NCBI GenBank assembly: GCA_008711295.1
Contig: VUYV01000118.1
Location: forward strand, 2,494,639 to 2,558,638
Length of the DNA: 64,000 bases
Origin: Anarhynchus alexandrinus
Taxonomy: Eukaryota; Chordata; Aves; Charadriiformes; Charadriidae
Reading direction: 5' to 3'
In this document: piece after piece, positions 37,441 through 48,585 of the stretch
Layout of the letters: each line of letters begins with the position of its first letter
How positions within the stretch are numbered: position 1 is the stretch's first letter
The notes under the pieces: model-generated
The model's input: only the letters and a program-made list of their open reading frames with translations
What the model was told of the DNA's origin: nothing
Databases searched by the model: none
Translations under genes and position numbers: made by a program

Positions 37441-39409
37441 AGGCGTTTCTTATGTAATGTTAAATAAGTCTTGTTTTCTCGTTCAAGTGGGTGAATAGAT
37501 ATGCAGGTAACAAACCCAAATGCTTTCTTAAAGTACCAGATTCCTCCTACCTGTAAGGTTTTAAAGCAGGCATTGTGTTTGCAAATGGCAAATAATAGAA
37601 AATAGTGCTGCAAGAACCCTTAGCTGTCACCCAGTCAACAGGTTTATGAGTTGGTTTTCATCTTTAATGACATCTATTGCATCACTTCTCAAGACAATGT
37701 GTTGCAGAGGTTTATTAATGAAGTAGGTACTCGAATGTAGATAAAGGCTTTAACATCCATTGTGATGCACAGCAAACGTAGTACACCTGCCTGTTTGGGG
37801 AACTGGCTAATAGCTTCAACCACAATCATCTCTTTTCTAATAATGCTTTTGCAAAGGGGAAACAAAACAGAAGGGAACAAGTTTAAAAAGAATGACTGTC
37901 ATTTCCAGCTCTTTCCAAATGGTCTGGGATAAGACTTCCCCTCCTTTAATTTGTTAAACAACCACGTTGCTTTTCCAGCCTATTCCCTTGCCTCTAAAGT
38001 CCCTTCTACACCAGGTCTGAAGACACCATGTCTTTCAGCTGAGGTCCGAAAGGCATCAAAGGCTGGAATGTGAAACATCTCTGTCCTGTCGCATGCCAGG
38101 AGTTCGTCGTTAACAGGTTCTGTTAGCAGAGTGGCTGCCGGAGAGCCCCTGCCTTGGCCGCATCAAGGATGCTTGCTGAGAGATGGCCCTGCGGTGGCGG
38201 GATGGGGAGCAACGTGCGCCAGGCAGACCCCGTTCTCAGGATGCTCCCGAGAGCTGTCTTTCCCAGCAGCAGGATGAAAAGCTGTGAGATCAAAGCTCAG
38301 ACACGAGCAAAGGGAGATAACGCAATGGGCACATGGTCTCTCCAAAAAATGCTGCTTTTAAAGGGAGACTGCCTTTTTGCCTGTAGAAGGAATGTCTGTT
38401 GCTCAAAGGTAACCTTCAAGGGGAGTTAAAGGGCTGAGGAGATTTTTCTAAGAGAAACAGAAACATGTCAGTATTAAAAATCTCAGGTTTTATTGCTTTG
38501 GAAAGACATCTAAATTCCCTAGAAGATCCGTGGGAAAATTCGTCAGCTGCTGAGATGGGTAAAAATACTTCTGTATCTCCCACTGGGCGCACAGAGAGAA
38601 TCACAGTTACAACCATTTCCTCGAAAACTGGAAGCACTTTGTAGTTCCTCTTTACTGAGTTTTCATCCTTTGAAAATGCACGGGAGGAGGATTACCTGCC
38701 GATCTGAGCTAGAGCGTGTGGGTCAAGACGGCAGCCCAGACCTCTTGCGTACTTACCCCTTTTAGGTGGCACATTTCATTTCCCCATCCCTCAGTCTTTC
38801 CAGCTGCTAAATAGAGATGTTGCAAAGGGTTATGTTGCAAAGGTTAGTAAAATTAAATAACGCTTGGAAAGGAGTTTTAAGAAGATTTTGTGAGGAAAGG
38901 ACTCACTTAGGTTTGAAGAATAGCTGGCTGGTTTTCCGCCTATGTGGTTTTGCAGGTCTGTACACACACGTCCCATTGTACACAAAAGCTGCTTATTTTT
39001 TTAAGCCAGTTGGTGAGTGTATTATATGACATCAAGTCATCCAAAGAGATTGCTTCAGCCAAAATGGCAGGAGGGAAAAGAGGCTGAGAACCTGCACTTT
39101 AATCTCTTTTCTGATGTGATTTCCCAATTGCATCGGGAGGCAAAGTCTCCCTGAGCTTAAAGCCTGATAACGCCGGAAGATAATATACCCCAGTGGTTAT
39201 GCCACAGTCGGCTTTTCCAGGAGACCTCTCCCCAACTTCCCTGGAGGTGAACCAACTCCATTGTCTCCTGCAGAGTCTGCTAGCTACAATGCTGTTGAAA
39301 TGTAGTTTATGGATAAAATGTAGTTTAGGTATCTGTATCGGATCCTGCACTCAAAGCCAATAGAGCAGTAGCTTCGCCATCAGTTGTCAGCCCATAAAAT
39401 CTGTGATTA
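37441..39409. other. Non-coding stretch, nothing recognised
   Basis: Mildly GC-richer around 38130-38300, without promoter motifs that convince. No gene is seen. Confidence 0.55.
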
Positions 39410-39450
39410 CCCTTCTTTTCCTTTTTTTTCTTCCCCTTTTTCCTTTTTTC
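39410..39450 (+). repeat. 41-base pure polypyrimidine tract
   Basis: An uninterrupted C/T run, continuing after one A to 39459. Such tracts can form triplex DNA and are often length-variable. Confidence 0.9.
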
Positions 39451-39479
39451 ATCCTTCTTAAAGTGGTGGCGCGAGGGAA

Positions 39480-39860
39480 ACTAATGGATTTGAAATTACA
39501 GGAGCAGCTCCACAGACTTCTTTAGTAAGTTAAAATAAAAGTGTGTTACAATTTTATGTTGAACTGCAAATAGTGGTGTCCCCGGTGCCTTTCTCTTGGG
39601 GCTGCCTCCGAGCCTAAATTGCTTCACTCTCACTCTTGACTTGTGTCTCCTGAAAAGCAATAAAATAGAGCAGACAATGCTGAGTGGGGTAACTTATCAC
39701 TTGCAGCAAAAAACTCCCTGGAAGTGTGTTTATCTAAAAGGCTTGTATATTTATATATATTTTGAATGTCTGCTGCTAGATAACATTGCTTTGCTCATTT
39801 GAATAACTCTGCCTTGAATAAAGAGCTTCTTTGGAAGCTGTTTAAATGTGTTAGTACTTA
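39480..39860. other. Repeat-free stretch, weak regulatory candidate
   Basis: Includes GCAATAAAATAGAGC near 39658-39672 and AATAAAG near 39818, which could serve as polyadenylation signals on a + transcript. There is no upstream exon to support it, and no coding frame. Confidence 0.2.
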
Positions 39861-42800
39861 ATGTTGCCTTGGTAGCAGATATCCTTCAGGTTACAGTATT
39901 CATTGCGATGCATACAAACAACACATTGACTATGGCCCCACTTTATATTCTCACTAAATCAAGGTAAAGTTTTTTAAAGCCCAATTCATATTAAAAAATT
40001 TTCTTGCGGGTGCGAAGTGATTTTGACATAGGCACAGCTCACACTGAGAACCCTCCAGACTTGTGGCTTCGGAGCAAAGGAGGGAAAAATGTAGCTTGAG
40101 GTGGGGACAGGAGTTAGAAATAGTTTAGAGGATCCTTTGATAATGGATGCTGGGCTTTAATTCATGTCAGAAGAGACCTGGCTATCACACACCACTTGTC
40201 ACAGATTTATGGATCATCTGTTTTGTTAATGCTTATGGATCTCTTGCTGAACATAACCCTTCTTGATTTTTTTTCCTGATCAAAGACTGCTAAAGTTATA
40301 AATGTCCCTGTGATATCTTGAGGTTTTCCTAAGAAGAAGGCGCATTGATGGAACAGTTGTTAGGGTACTCATGAAGTAATATATATTCCGTGTATGTGTT
40401 TCTGAGGTGTACTTTCATTTTATATATATATTAAACAATCTGTGCTTGAAAATAACCAGCTGATGAATTTCTATGCTGAATATGGCCACATAACTGAGGC
40501 TGTTTGTTTGTCATCAGTACTACCTGAAATGCAGAGAACAGTCACTTTAAAAATATTTACATATTTTCTTGAATTTACTCACAAGTAAAGTTTTATAGAG
40601 TTATACCTGTATGCCTGCAGGTGTAGAAGATTTAGGCTTATCCATAAATAAATTATGGCAAGTTTTTAATCTCATGTGTGTCACGATGTGACAACCGGCT
40701 CTTCACTATTCCTTCCTGGTTTGGTTTTTTTTTTTCCAGTCTGCAGTTATTACCTTAATGGCAGTAAAGGATGCAAATGTTCATGGCTCAGCGGCTGCCA
40801 GGCACTCGCACGTCCTCTGCCACCCATCTCACCTCTGCCCTTACTGAAATTGCCTTGGCAGGTTCAGATGAGTTTCCCTCCGCGCACCATTCAGGCAGCA
40901 GCTTCGTGCCTGGGTCTAACGTGGCGGTGATTTGTGTCCTGGAGAAAAGAGCTAATTTCCGAGTGCTGTGGTTAACTCTACTCTCTTTTGTAAATATGGC
41001 TTGCAAAATGAAGGAGGTTCATAATTCCCACAAAACTCCAGTATTGTATTTCTGCATTCTTAGGCTGGACGAAGCCCTGAGGTGTCTGGAGGTGAGGGTG
41101 TGCCAAAAGCATCTGAATTACAAATTCAGTGTCTCATTTTTGCCTGAGCCGTTGAAGCGTCCCCCACTGAAGGCAATGCCCGTAGATAGATTTTCATTTT
41201 AGGACACATCTGAATTGTTTCAACTTTTAACTTACCCACGGCCGGTAGAGACATCTGAAAGTCTGGCTGGTTCTTTCAGCTTTTGGATATGAACTTTGCC
41301 AAGGGTGGAGCGAGGCGGGAAGCTCTGTGTCTTTTCGGTGATTAATTAGGCACCTTCCCATAAGGAGCATCCCTCCTCCTGTAGCCCAGGGAGGTTTGCT
41401 ACAAGATTCAGAGTTTCTTGTTGGAATAGCTGTAGGGCAAGATAAAACAGACCGAAAAGCTGGAATTTTGAAGAGCTTTCAGAATGGTCATCACATGGAG
41501 TGGGGCAGCAGCACCACAGGTGGGTGTCCCCGCGGTGTTCCCTGGGAGTACGCACAACATACAAAGCCACGAGCATTTAAAAACAAGTGCATCCACAGAG
41601 AAGAGAGATGTGCAGGGAATAGAGATGGTGCCCAAACCACAAAGTGTACGACTTGATCAGGCTCCAGACCTCAAACATCCCTAATTTAAGGGTTATCCAG
41701 ATACAGGTTTTTAGGTTTGCTCATTATAGAAATTAGAGACTAACTACGGCATTCAGATACTGGTTTGAGTACTAGTAAAGACCACAGCATTCAGCGCTGT
41801 TTGGACCGAAGGTGTTAATTTTAATCCATTTTTAGAAAGGGATGATTATTGCTGGCGTAACTATTTTATTTTAAATGTTTTAATTACTTGAGAACAAACT
41901 GTTTTATACAATTCCCATAGCAGCTGAACTACATGTTGAAGCCAAGTATTCTGGCAAGAGACAAGATTACTTTTTTGTGTGAAAGCAGGAAAAGGTGTAC
42001 ATGCAGAGCACTTCATGAAATGCTAAAATTATGGTCCAGTGTCCATTCTGTCAGTGAGTAGGAATTCTTGTAGAATTTCATTTCAAGGTCTATATTTTAG
42101 GTACAAATTAGGAGGTTTTATTGCTGCTTTAAAGTGCATGCGGATTATTTTACTTTAATTCTAAGTCACATTATACCCAGTCAAGTCTAGTGTCATTTTA
42201 CAGACATGAAAACATAGAAACTCTTTTCTCTACTTCCTTCTTATAGGACTGAGTCTGTTGTTTATTGATGATGATTTTCCTTTATTTCACTGAAAGCAGC
42301 AATGTGGATGCGTGCATCGCATGAGCTATTTTTACATTTATGTTACTCCTTCAGTGTTTGTCTATTAGTGAGAAGGTAGATAAAGAACTCTGCACCATAT
42401 GATTCAAGTGAGTGGATAGATGAGAAAAGAGAAAATAGCTGTAGCATCTCAGCTAATAATTCATAATTAATAGGCTTTTCATATTTCTGAGTTTCACAAT
42501 ATTCTCAGGACAGTTGAAAGTTTCATCCTCATTTTCTTTGTTCAAAACAATAGGATTTTTTTCAATTTTGTATCAAATTTGGTTAGACCTTCATAAAATT
42601 TCACTGATTTATGTTAAGATGAGCCTACAATTTTAATGTTGTCAGAATGACAAGATGAATCAATTAAAGTATGTATAAGGATGAATGATATTTGGATTAC
42701 ATTTTATCTTCTGCATTTTTCATAATGCTATCTGTAAAGCTTGGAGCACAGCGTTTTAATCTTTTGTGGTAAATCAAGCAGCAGAGGGAACACGGCTTGG

Positions 42801-44005
42801 TCAGAGCACAGATGGGGTTTCCAACCAACAGCAGGAAAGTTTTGAGTGCTAAATGATAGGATACTGTATACAGAAATCCACAATTGTAAAAATGCTCAGT
42901 CCAATGATATTGTTGGAGATATCCAACATTTCCCATATTTATCTGAACATACAGCAGTTGTGGAGATGGGGGGAGGAGCTTTCATTGCCATTTCAGCTTA
43001 ACAGGATTTTCGTCACATCTTTGTTGTATTTCTGAAAGGTTTGAATGGGCACCAGCTGCTATCTCAAAGCCACAAACAGTCTAGATAGCCAGGCCCAGCC
43101 AATTCCCGTTTAAAAAAGGTGAAGCAAAAAAAAAAATAGATTTGTATATTAAATCCTGGTATTAATGGAACTGTTTCTCCGGGAATCTTACTGGAATTAC
43201 TTTAAAAGAATGAACCCCAAGGTGTGAATTCAAGGTGGGCTATTGCTTTCCTTTTCAAATGGAAACATGAAGAAAAGGGAAACTAAAGAAATGTATGAAT
43301 TTAAAAATAAATATCAGAAATAGAGATAGCAAACTCCTCAGTTTGTTTCTCTTAAAGTGAAAACCAGTATGCTTTTATGTCTGTTGCCAGGGTACCTCAC
43401 AATCAAATTTTCAGGATTTTTCATGGAGATTTTTTAGCCTGGAAGTACAGAGGGAGTATGTACATAAAGAAAAGGATGGAAAAGGAGTGATAAACTCCCT
43501 AATAAATCTGTCAGTAGGAAAGAGTCTTGAAAATAACATGGTTCTTAGCTTTCTCCAACTACCACATCTCATCTTTTAACAGTATAAATAGTGGGTTTTA
43601 AAACTAGCTTTCTCAACTGAAAATGTTAAATTTGCTGGCATAAGATGCCAGCTTTTGACATTAGAATATAGGACCATTCCATTAGATTTACAGTCCTGAA
43701 GACCATATTCCCTTGAAGATTAAACCTTCATTAAGTTTCCCCCCCTTTCTTCCCTTTATTTCCTGCCTTTTGCTCACATCATACTATAACTTTCATAAGC
43801 ACTCTTGGTTTTAGTGCTTTAATAAAAACAGCTTTGGTGGAGGTTTAAAGGCACTTCAGATTCTCTAAAAACCTTTTGGAAATTCACCCCTAAATCGGTA
43901 ATTCAACCTTCCTTCCCTATCCCCTTGTCTCCCACCATACATCTTCATTAAGATGCATCTAAAAGAAGGTAGTCTGTAATTTAAACAATTACATCAAGGG
44001 TTTGA
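39861..44005. other. Non-coding stretch, nothing recognised
   Basis: About 4.1 kb. The frame at 40771-41202 (143 codons) is unrecognised. No repeats beyond short AT runs (40423-40434). Confidence 0.55.
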
Positions 44006-44042
44006 TTTTCTTTTTCTCCCTCTTTTTTTTTTTTTTTCCCCC
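44006..44042 (+). repeat. 37-base pure polypyrimidine tract
   Basis: Uninterrupted T/C run including T17. No retroelement body adjoins it on either side that I can recognise. Confidence 0.9.
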
Positions 44043-44999
44043 ATTTTTATGACTAGACAGAGGATCATACTGAGTACATTAGCCAGGCAGTGACTCAGGA
44101 CACCTACTGCTTGGAATGCCATTGCACTCTGAAAGGAAGGGGATAAAACCGTCTATCCTCCAGCCCTGAACCCCACTACATAGTAATATTTCTGCCACAA
44201 AAATACTTTGCTGTCAGCTCCAGCAAGGCAACGTTGGATAGCTGCGGTAGTTTGTTGTCAAAATGAAAAATGGTTCAGTGCAAAAGGTCTCATTGCTGGG
44301 ATGCTAACAATCAAGGAACACTAAGTCAAGCATTTGACAAGGAACTTTGGTCTTGCTGTTAAATACCACTTAATATTGTCCTGCCCGATAATCCCTGCTG
44401 TTTAACAACTGTGCAATCATGGCTCAGTGATGGCATTATGCCTTTTCTGAAGTGAAAAACTAGGCCATATGTCATGCATTTGCCTGCAAAAGAAAATACA
44501 TGTCTTTTAATATCCAAGGACAATATAAATGTTTCAAAATAAGACAATTGCAAACACATTATACTCTTGATTCTTCTTTGGAGTTTGTGTCCAGGATCGA
44601 GAGGAGCGTTGCAGTTCCAGCTGAGGTTAGTTGTAGGTGAAAAGCTGAGTAACTTCCAGTCCTGTCCTGTTGGAAGCTTGTGTGTTCTGATGCAACCTAG
44701 GAGCAAATAACTGCGTCCCGGCCTTTATTCAACAAAGCGGAACTGGAGAGTTTTGCTGTTAGCGCCTTGGTCTCTACAGCTTCTGCCTTAAAAAGGGCTC
44801 CCTCAGGGTATGAGTTTTCCCGTTAAGATTTGTTGCCTCCAGGCCATGACCTCTCATGGATCCGTTCTTTAACTGGTCCTCCTCAGATAAACCTCTGGGT
44901 TTTTGTGTCATTTTTCTCATTGCCTTTCAATGCCTGATCTCTTGAGTCATCCAGCCACACAAGAGTCCTTTCTCTATCTTGATGTGCCTTTTTGATGGT
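44043..44999. other. Non-coding flank left of the tandem duplication
   Basis: Single-copy sequence up to the duplication edge at 45000. No gene is recognised. Confidence 0.55.
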
Positions 45000-47900
45000 T
45001 GAGTTCTTTGTGCAAATAATAGCCTTTGCTTTTTTGGTTTGTGTCCTGTTTAATTCTGAACATATACTTCTGCATTATGAATTGGGGAATGTATGATAGG
45101 AAGAGATTCCTCAGACAGGTGATAGGAAGCGTTGCAGCAGAAGATGAATAGACTACTGGCCTGAAAGTCAACAGGACATTTCTTCATTTCAGTTTGGCTA
45201 CAAATCCAAGCTGGAGCCAGGAGTAATCATATTCACACTGGGGGAAAAAAGGTGCCAGACCATAGAAGCATTAAATGGGCAAAACTAAGTGTTGTTATTG
45301 GTCCCTTGTTTCCAGCAAGGAATTGCATAGGCTAACAAAGTAAACAATTTGCAATAACAACATGGAAAATAGTGATGATGATTTTCGGGGAGTGAATTAC
45401 TGGAAGTGCAAGAAGCCCAAGCAGTTAAGGAAGAGCGTGAAGGCAGCCGTTGGGGAAAGGAGCAGAGACCTGAAACAACTCAACCTCTCCTTAGTGATGC
45501 TCCTGGGAGGGAGTTTCCTCTTGCTGAAGGGAGAGAACCGAAAGCTGAGCCTGGCAGTTTTTCTAATTGCTTGCTGTTTCTCCATCAGTGTGCTGTCAGG
45601 GTAGGCCTATATTGTGTAGCATTTTGTTTACATATAGACCCAAATGAACTAAATAACCCTGTAAAAAGGCAAAGAAATTCTGGAAGAGATGGCTGATGGC
45701 AAATATTTTTCTATGCTTGATGTGTCAGCAGGGTTCTGGCAGGTGCCCTTAGAAAAATACAGCGCACATTTTTGTGCATTCAACACCCCCTTTGGGAGAC
45801 AGTGTTTCCTCAGGCTGCCCTTTGGGTTATGTTCAACACCTGAGGTGTTCAAAGGAAAATACAACAACTGTTTGATGGTAGAGAAGGTACAAAGGTTTGT
45901 GTAGATGACATTTTGATCTGGGAAAACCAGTAGAGGAACTAGTCACTGGTTCCTAACAGCCTTGGAAAAACCAGGAGTTAGGCTAAAAGCTAAACCAACA
46001 GTAAAAGTAAATTCTGTGAAATGGAAATATCATACCTGGGAGAGAAAAGTGCATAGCAAGGGGGAGTGTAGGTCGCAACAAGCGTGAGGCTGTGTTGGCC
46101 CCAGTAGGTGAAGAAGGAGTCAAAGTTTTCTGAAGTGCAGAGAAACCTGTGGAATGGGAGAGTTTTGCCTGACCCTCCATCGCGGTGTGAAAACTGGCCG
46201 CCATCCCAGGGTGAGCAGCAGTGCACAGGCAGAGACTCGGACTTGTTATCACCAGATCGATATTTCAGAGTGCCGCCGATTGATAAATATTTTAAAAGAG
46301 GCGGAGGGAAATACACTTACTGCACAGAACACCACATTTATATGTGCAGTTCCTGCATTAGGAATTAGTAAATGCCTTGACCAGATTGACCAAGTGTATA
46401 TACATCAATATTTGACTGCTGTGACCTGTTGCGGAAAATACTTGCTTTGAATCTAGAAACTGATCCAGAGATGACAGGAGAGATTGTTCGGTTTTGTTTG
46501 TTTCTTAGCATTTATCTAGTTTTGGAAGGCTTTATTGGGGGAGAAAAAAACTCAGAGAACTCTTTAGATCTTTAAGTCTCAGTCTGGAAAAGCATCTATT
46601 TTTAAAATTACTAAAATACTGGGCAAGATTAAGGTGTCATATAATCCCCTCTGGCTTTGTGAGGTCACTCCCATGTTAAAAAAAAATGGGGAGACCTCTG
46701 TCATTATTATTATTATTATTATTTGAAATGATTGCTTGTCTCCTTTTAAAGACATTGCCTGTTGTCATGATTTCAGATTCATACCCCAAACCTGTGTTAA
46801 AGAAAAGCATGTGGAAAATCCTATAAATGGAAAACTAGGCTTATTGGACCCAGTTCTGCCGCAGTAAATCTCTGTTTGTTATTTTAATCTAAACTTTTAC
46901 CAAAGCAGTCCTTATGCTTGCAATAGATGAGAACAGGACTTATATAAAAAGAAATCAAGTTAAAATAGTTTTCTCTTTGGAATTTGTCATGCTAGAGCAT
47001 TAGATATCACTGTTCTGGGAACAAAGTAGGCAGTGAATCACTGATGATTTTGCCATAAAAATAAGTAGATCATTGAATGAATTAAAATACTGAAGGAACT
47101 GACAAAATTTGTGGCTTCACTGTAATCTCTTTTGAAAATTGTTTTTTTCTCTTTTAGTTCTCTAAGTAGGTGAACGAGTATCATATTTAGAGTAAAGAAA
47201 AGGCTAATCTTTATCGAACAGCTATTCCTATGCAATGTATACATAATTTTCTGTAGAGCGAGGGATTTTGTTTGTTTGTTTTTGTCTTTACAGTGATGCA
47301 ATTCAGATCCATCTGCTCCGCAGGAGCTCAGTTCTGTTTCAAGTATCTTTAACTTTATGAGTACGGCACCGCTTTCCTGGTTCAATAGCCCCTGAGGGAT
47401 AGCTTTAAACGGGCATGTAAATTTATTACTGAAACTCTGCAAGGAAATGATAGTCTGCCAGACTGAACAAAACAGCAGATACTGTGTCAGATATGTCATA
47501 TCTTGTCAAATGGCAAGTACGTGGCTACTGGGATTGTGTTTCTATTTGCTGTGGATATAAGCTGGTCTCAATTGTTAGGAAGGATTACTCAGCCTCTTTA
47601 CATTCAAGAGATGAAATGGAAAAGAAAATTGTTTCAAGATTTCCAGTGCTAGCAGCTGGCTCTGTGTGTTGGAAGCATCTAGGTCAAGTGACAGCAATGG
47701 AGGAATTGCCCCAAAGGTTTTAACCTGAAAAAGGCGTTTGCCCAGTTTTGGTATTTTGTCATATATGTATGTGGGAAGAAGACAATGAGAAAAGATGGAA
47801 ACAGTCTTTCACTTGAAACTGGAGGTAGAGCTGGAAATACTCTGTATCAGCTGAATTTGGAACTGGGCAGTACTTGACGCATGACTAGAAGGGTTTCTCA

Positions 47901-48584
47901 CACAGCCTCACTCTTCAGGTGGAACTCCTTCGTGCCTGGGAACCGAGTGAGTGATGGTTTGGATGGGAAGAGGTGTCACAGCTTTAGCCGCTACAAGTAT
48001 TTCTGGTAGATCAGACAGGGCTGCCTGTCCTTTGTAGATCTGGATTCACCAGCTTTCCAATTACAGAGGAGCTGAAAGGCAGCAGGACAAGCAATACCAG
48101 TGGCATTTCTAGTACTTTTTAGCTAATAATTCCCTAAATAGTCACTTTCAAAAGACAGGGAAGCCTAAAAAGCTCCATAAACTGCAAAAGTTAAAGCTCC
48201 GAAATTACCTGTGTGCCTACAGCTTACCTCAAAATGCTAATGGCTGAAGAGCCCTACATTTAGAAGTAAGGCTGTTATTAAAAAGGCACAGTGATGTTCT
48301 AGGAAAGCATAAATAACCATTACCATTTTTACCATTTCTCTAGAATGGATGTTATATTAGCAGGTCTGGGTTTATTAATGGAGCATAGTTACAAGCCAGT
48401 TGAAATGTCTCACTCTGGATTAAAAAATGAGGTTTCCAGGATCGCTCTGGACTTAAGCCAAAAGCTTTGCGTTTTGGGCTGTCGAGTCAAAGCCACTTAG
48501 AAGCTGTTCTAGTTGTTTCCCTCCCGTTTGTGTCATTAGCTATGGAAACTGATGTTACTTAAGGATGTCGGACCGGTGGCCAGC
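45000..48584 (+). repeat. Tandem duplicate segment, copy 1 (3585 bp)
   Basis: Every position I compared matches the position 3586 bases downstream. The seven differences found by eye are at 45270, 45292, 46084, 46321, 47203, 47741 and 47768, with no indel. It begins within GGTTGAGTTC and ends GGACCGGTGGCCAGC. It carries a Ty3-type reverse-transcriptase relic at 45634-46044 and an (ATT)n run at 46702-46724. The copies match in homopolymer lengths where I checked. About 0.2 percent difference is what two haplotypes of one bird would show. Confidence 0.95.
45634..46044 (+). mobile_element. Degenerate Ty3/Gypsy reverse transcriptase relic, copy 1
   Basis: The translated motifs are those of a Ty3/Gypsy-type reverse transcriptase, an RNA-templated DNA polymerase of LTR retrotransposons. 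In order: IDPNELNNPVKR (from 45634), then in another frame a motif-A block with LDVSAGFWQVPL (Asp codon 45719-45721) and FNTPFGRQCFLRLPFG. The catalytic CVDDILIW block has its Asp codons at 45904-45909. Another shift follows before ALEKPGVRLKA (from 45959). FNTPFGR and RLPFG distinguish Ty3/Gypsy from retroviral and CR1 enzymes. At least three frame changes and several stops make it a dead fossil. No LTRs, integrase or gag are recognised around it. Confidence 0.8.
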
Positions 48585-48585
48585 N
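48585..48585. other. Single-N assembly junction between the duplicate copies
   Basis: One ambiguous base lies exactly where copy 1 ends (GGCCAGC) and copy 2 begins (TGAGTTC). A lone N at a perfect repeat boundary is typical of a scaffolder closing a negative or unknown gap rather than of a sequencing error. Confidence 0.9.

Noticed and set aside
45362..45604. 80-codon frame just upstream of the Ty3 relic, with hydrophobic C-terminal half
   Set aside because: It could be part of the element, but it shows no gag, protease or other known motif. The reverse-transcriptase N-terminal block lies in a different frame. Not supported as a gene.
46702..46724. (ATT)n microsatellite, also at 50288-50310
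   Set aside because: An ordinary simple repeat. It appears twice only through the larger duplication.
47038..47499. 153-codon minus-strand frame present in both duplicate copies (also 50624-51085)
   Set aside because: Seen twice only because the segment is duplicated. It is AT-rich with random composition and resembles no known protein.
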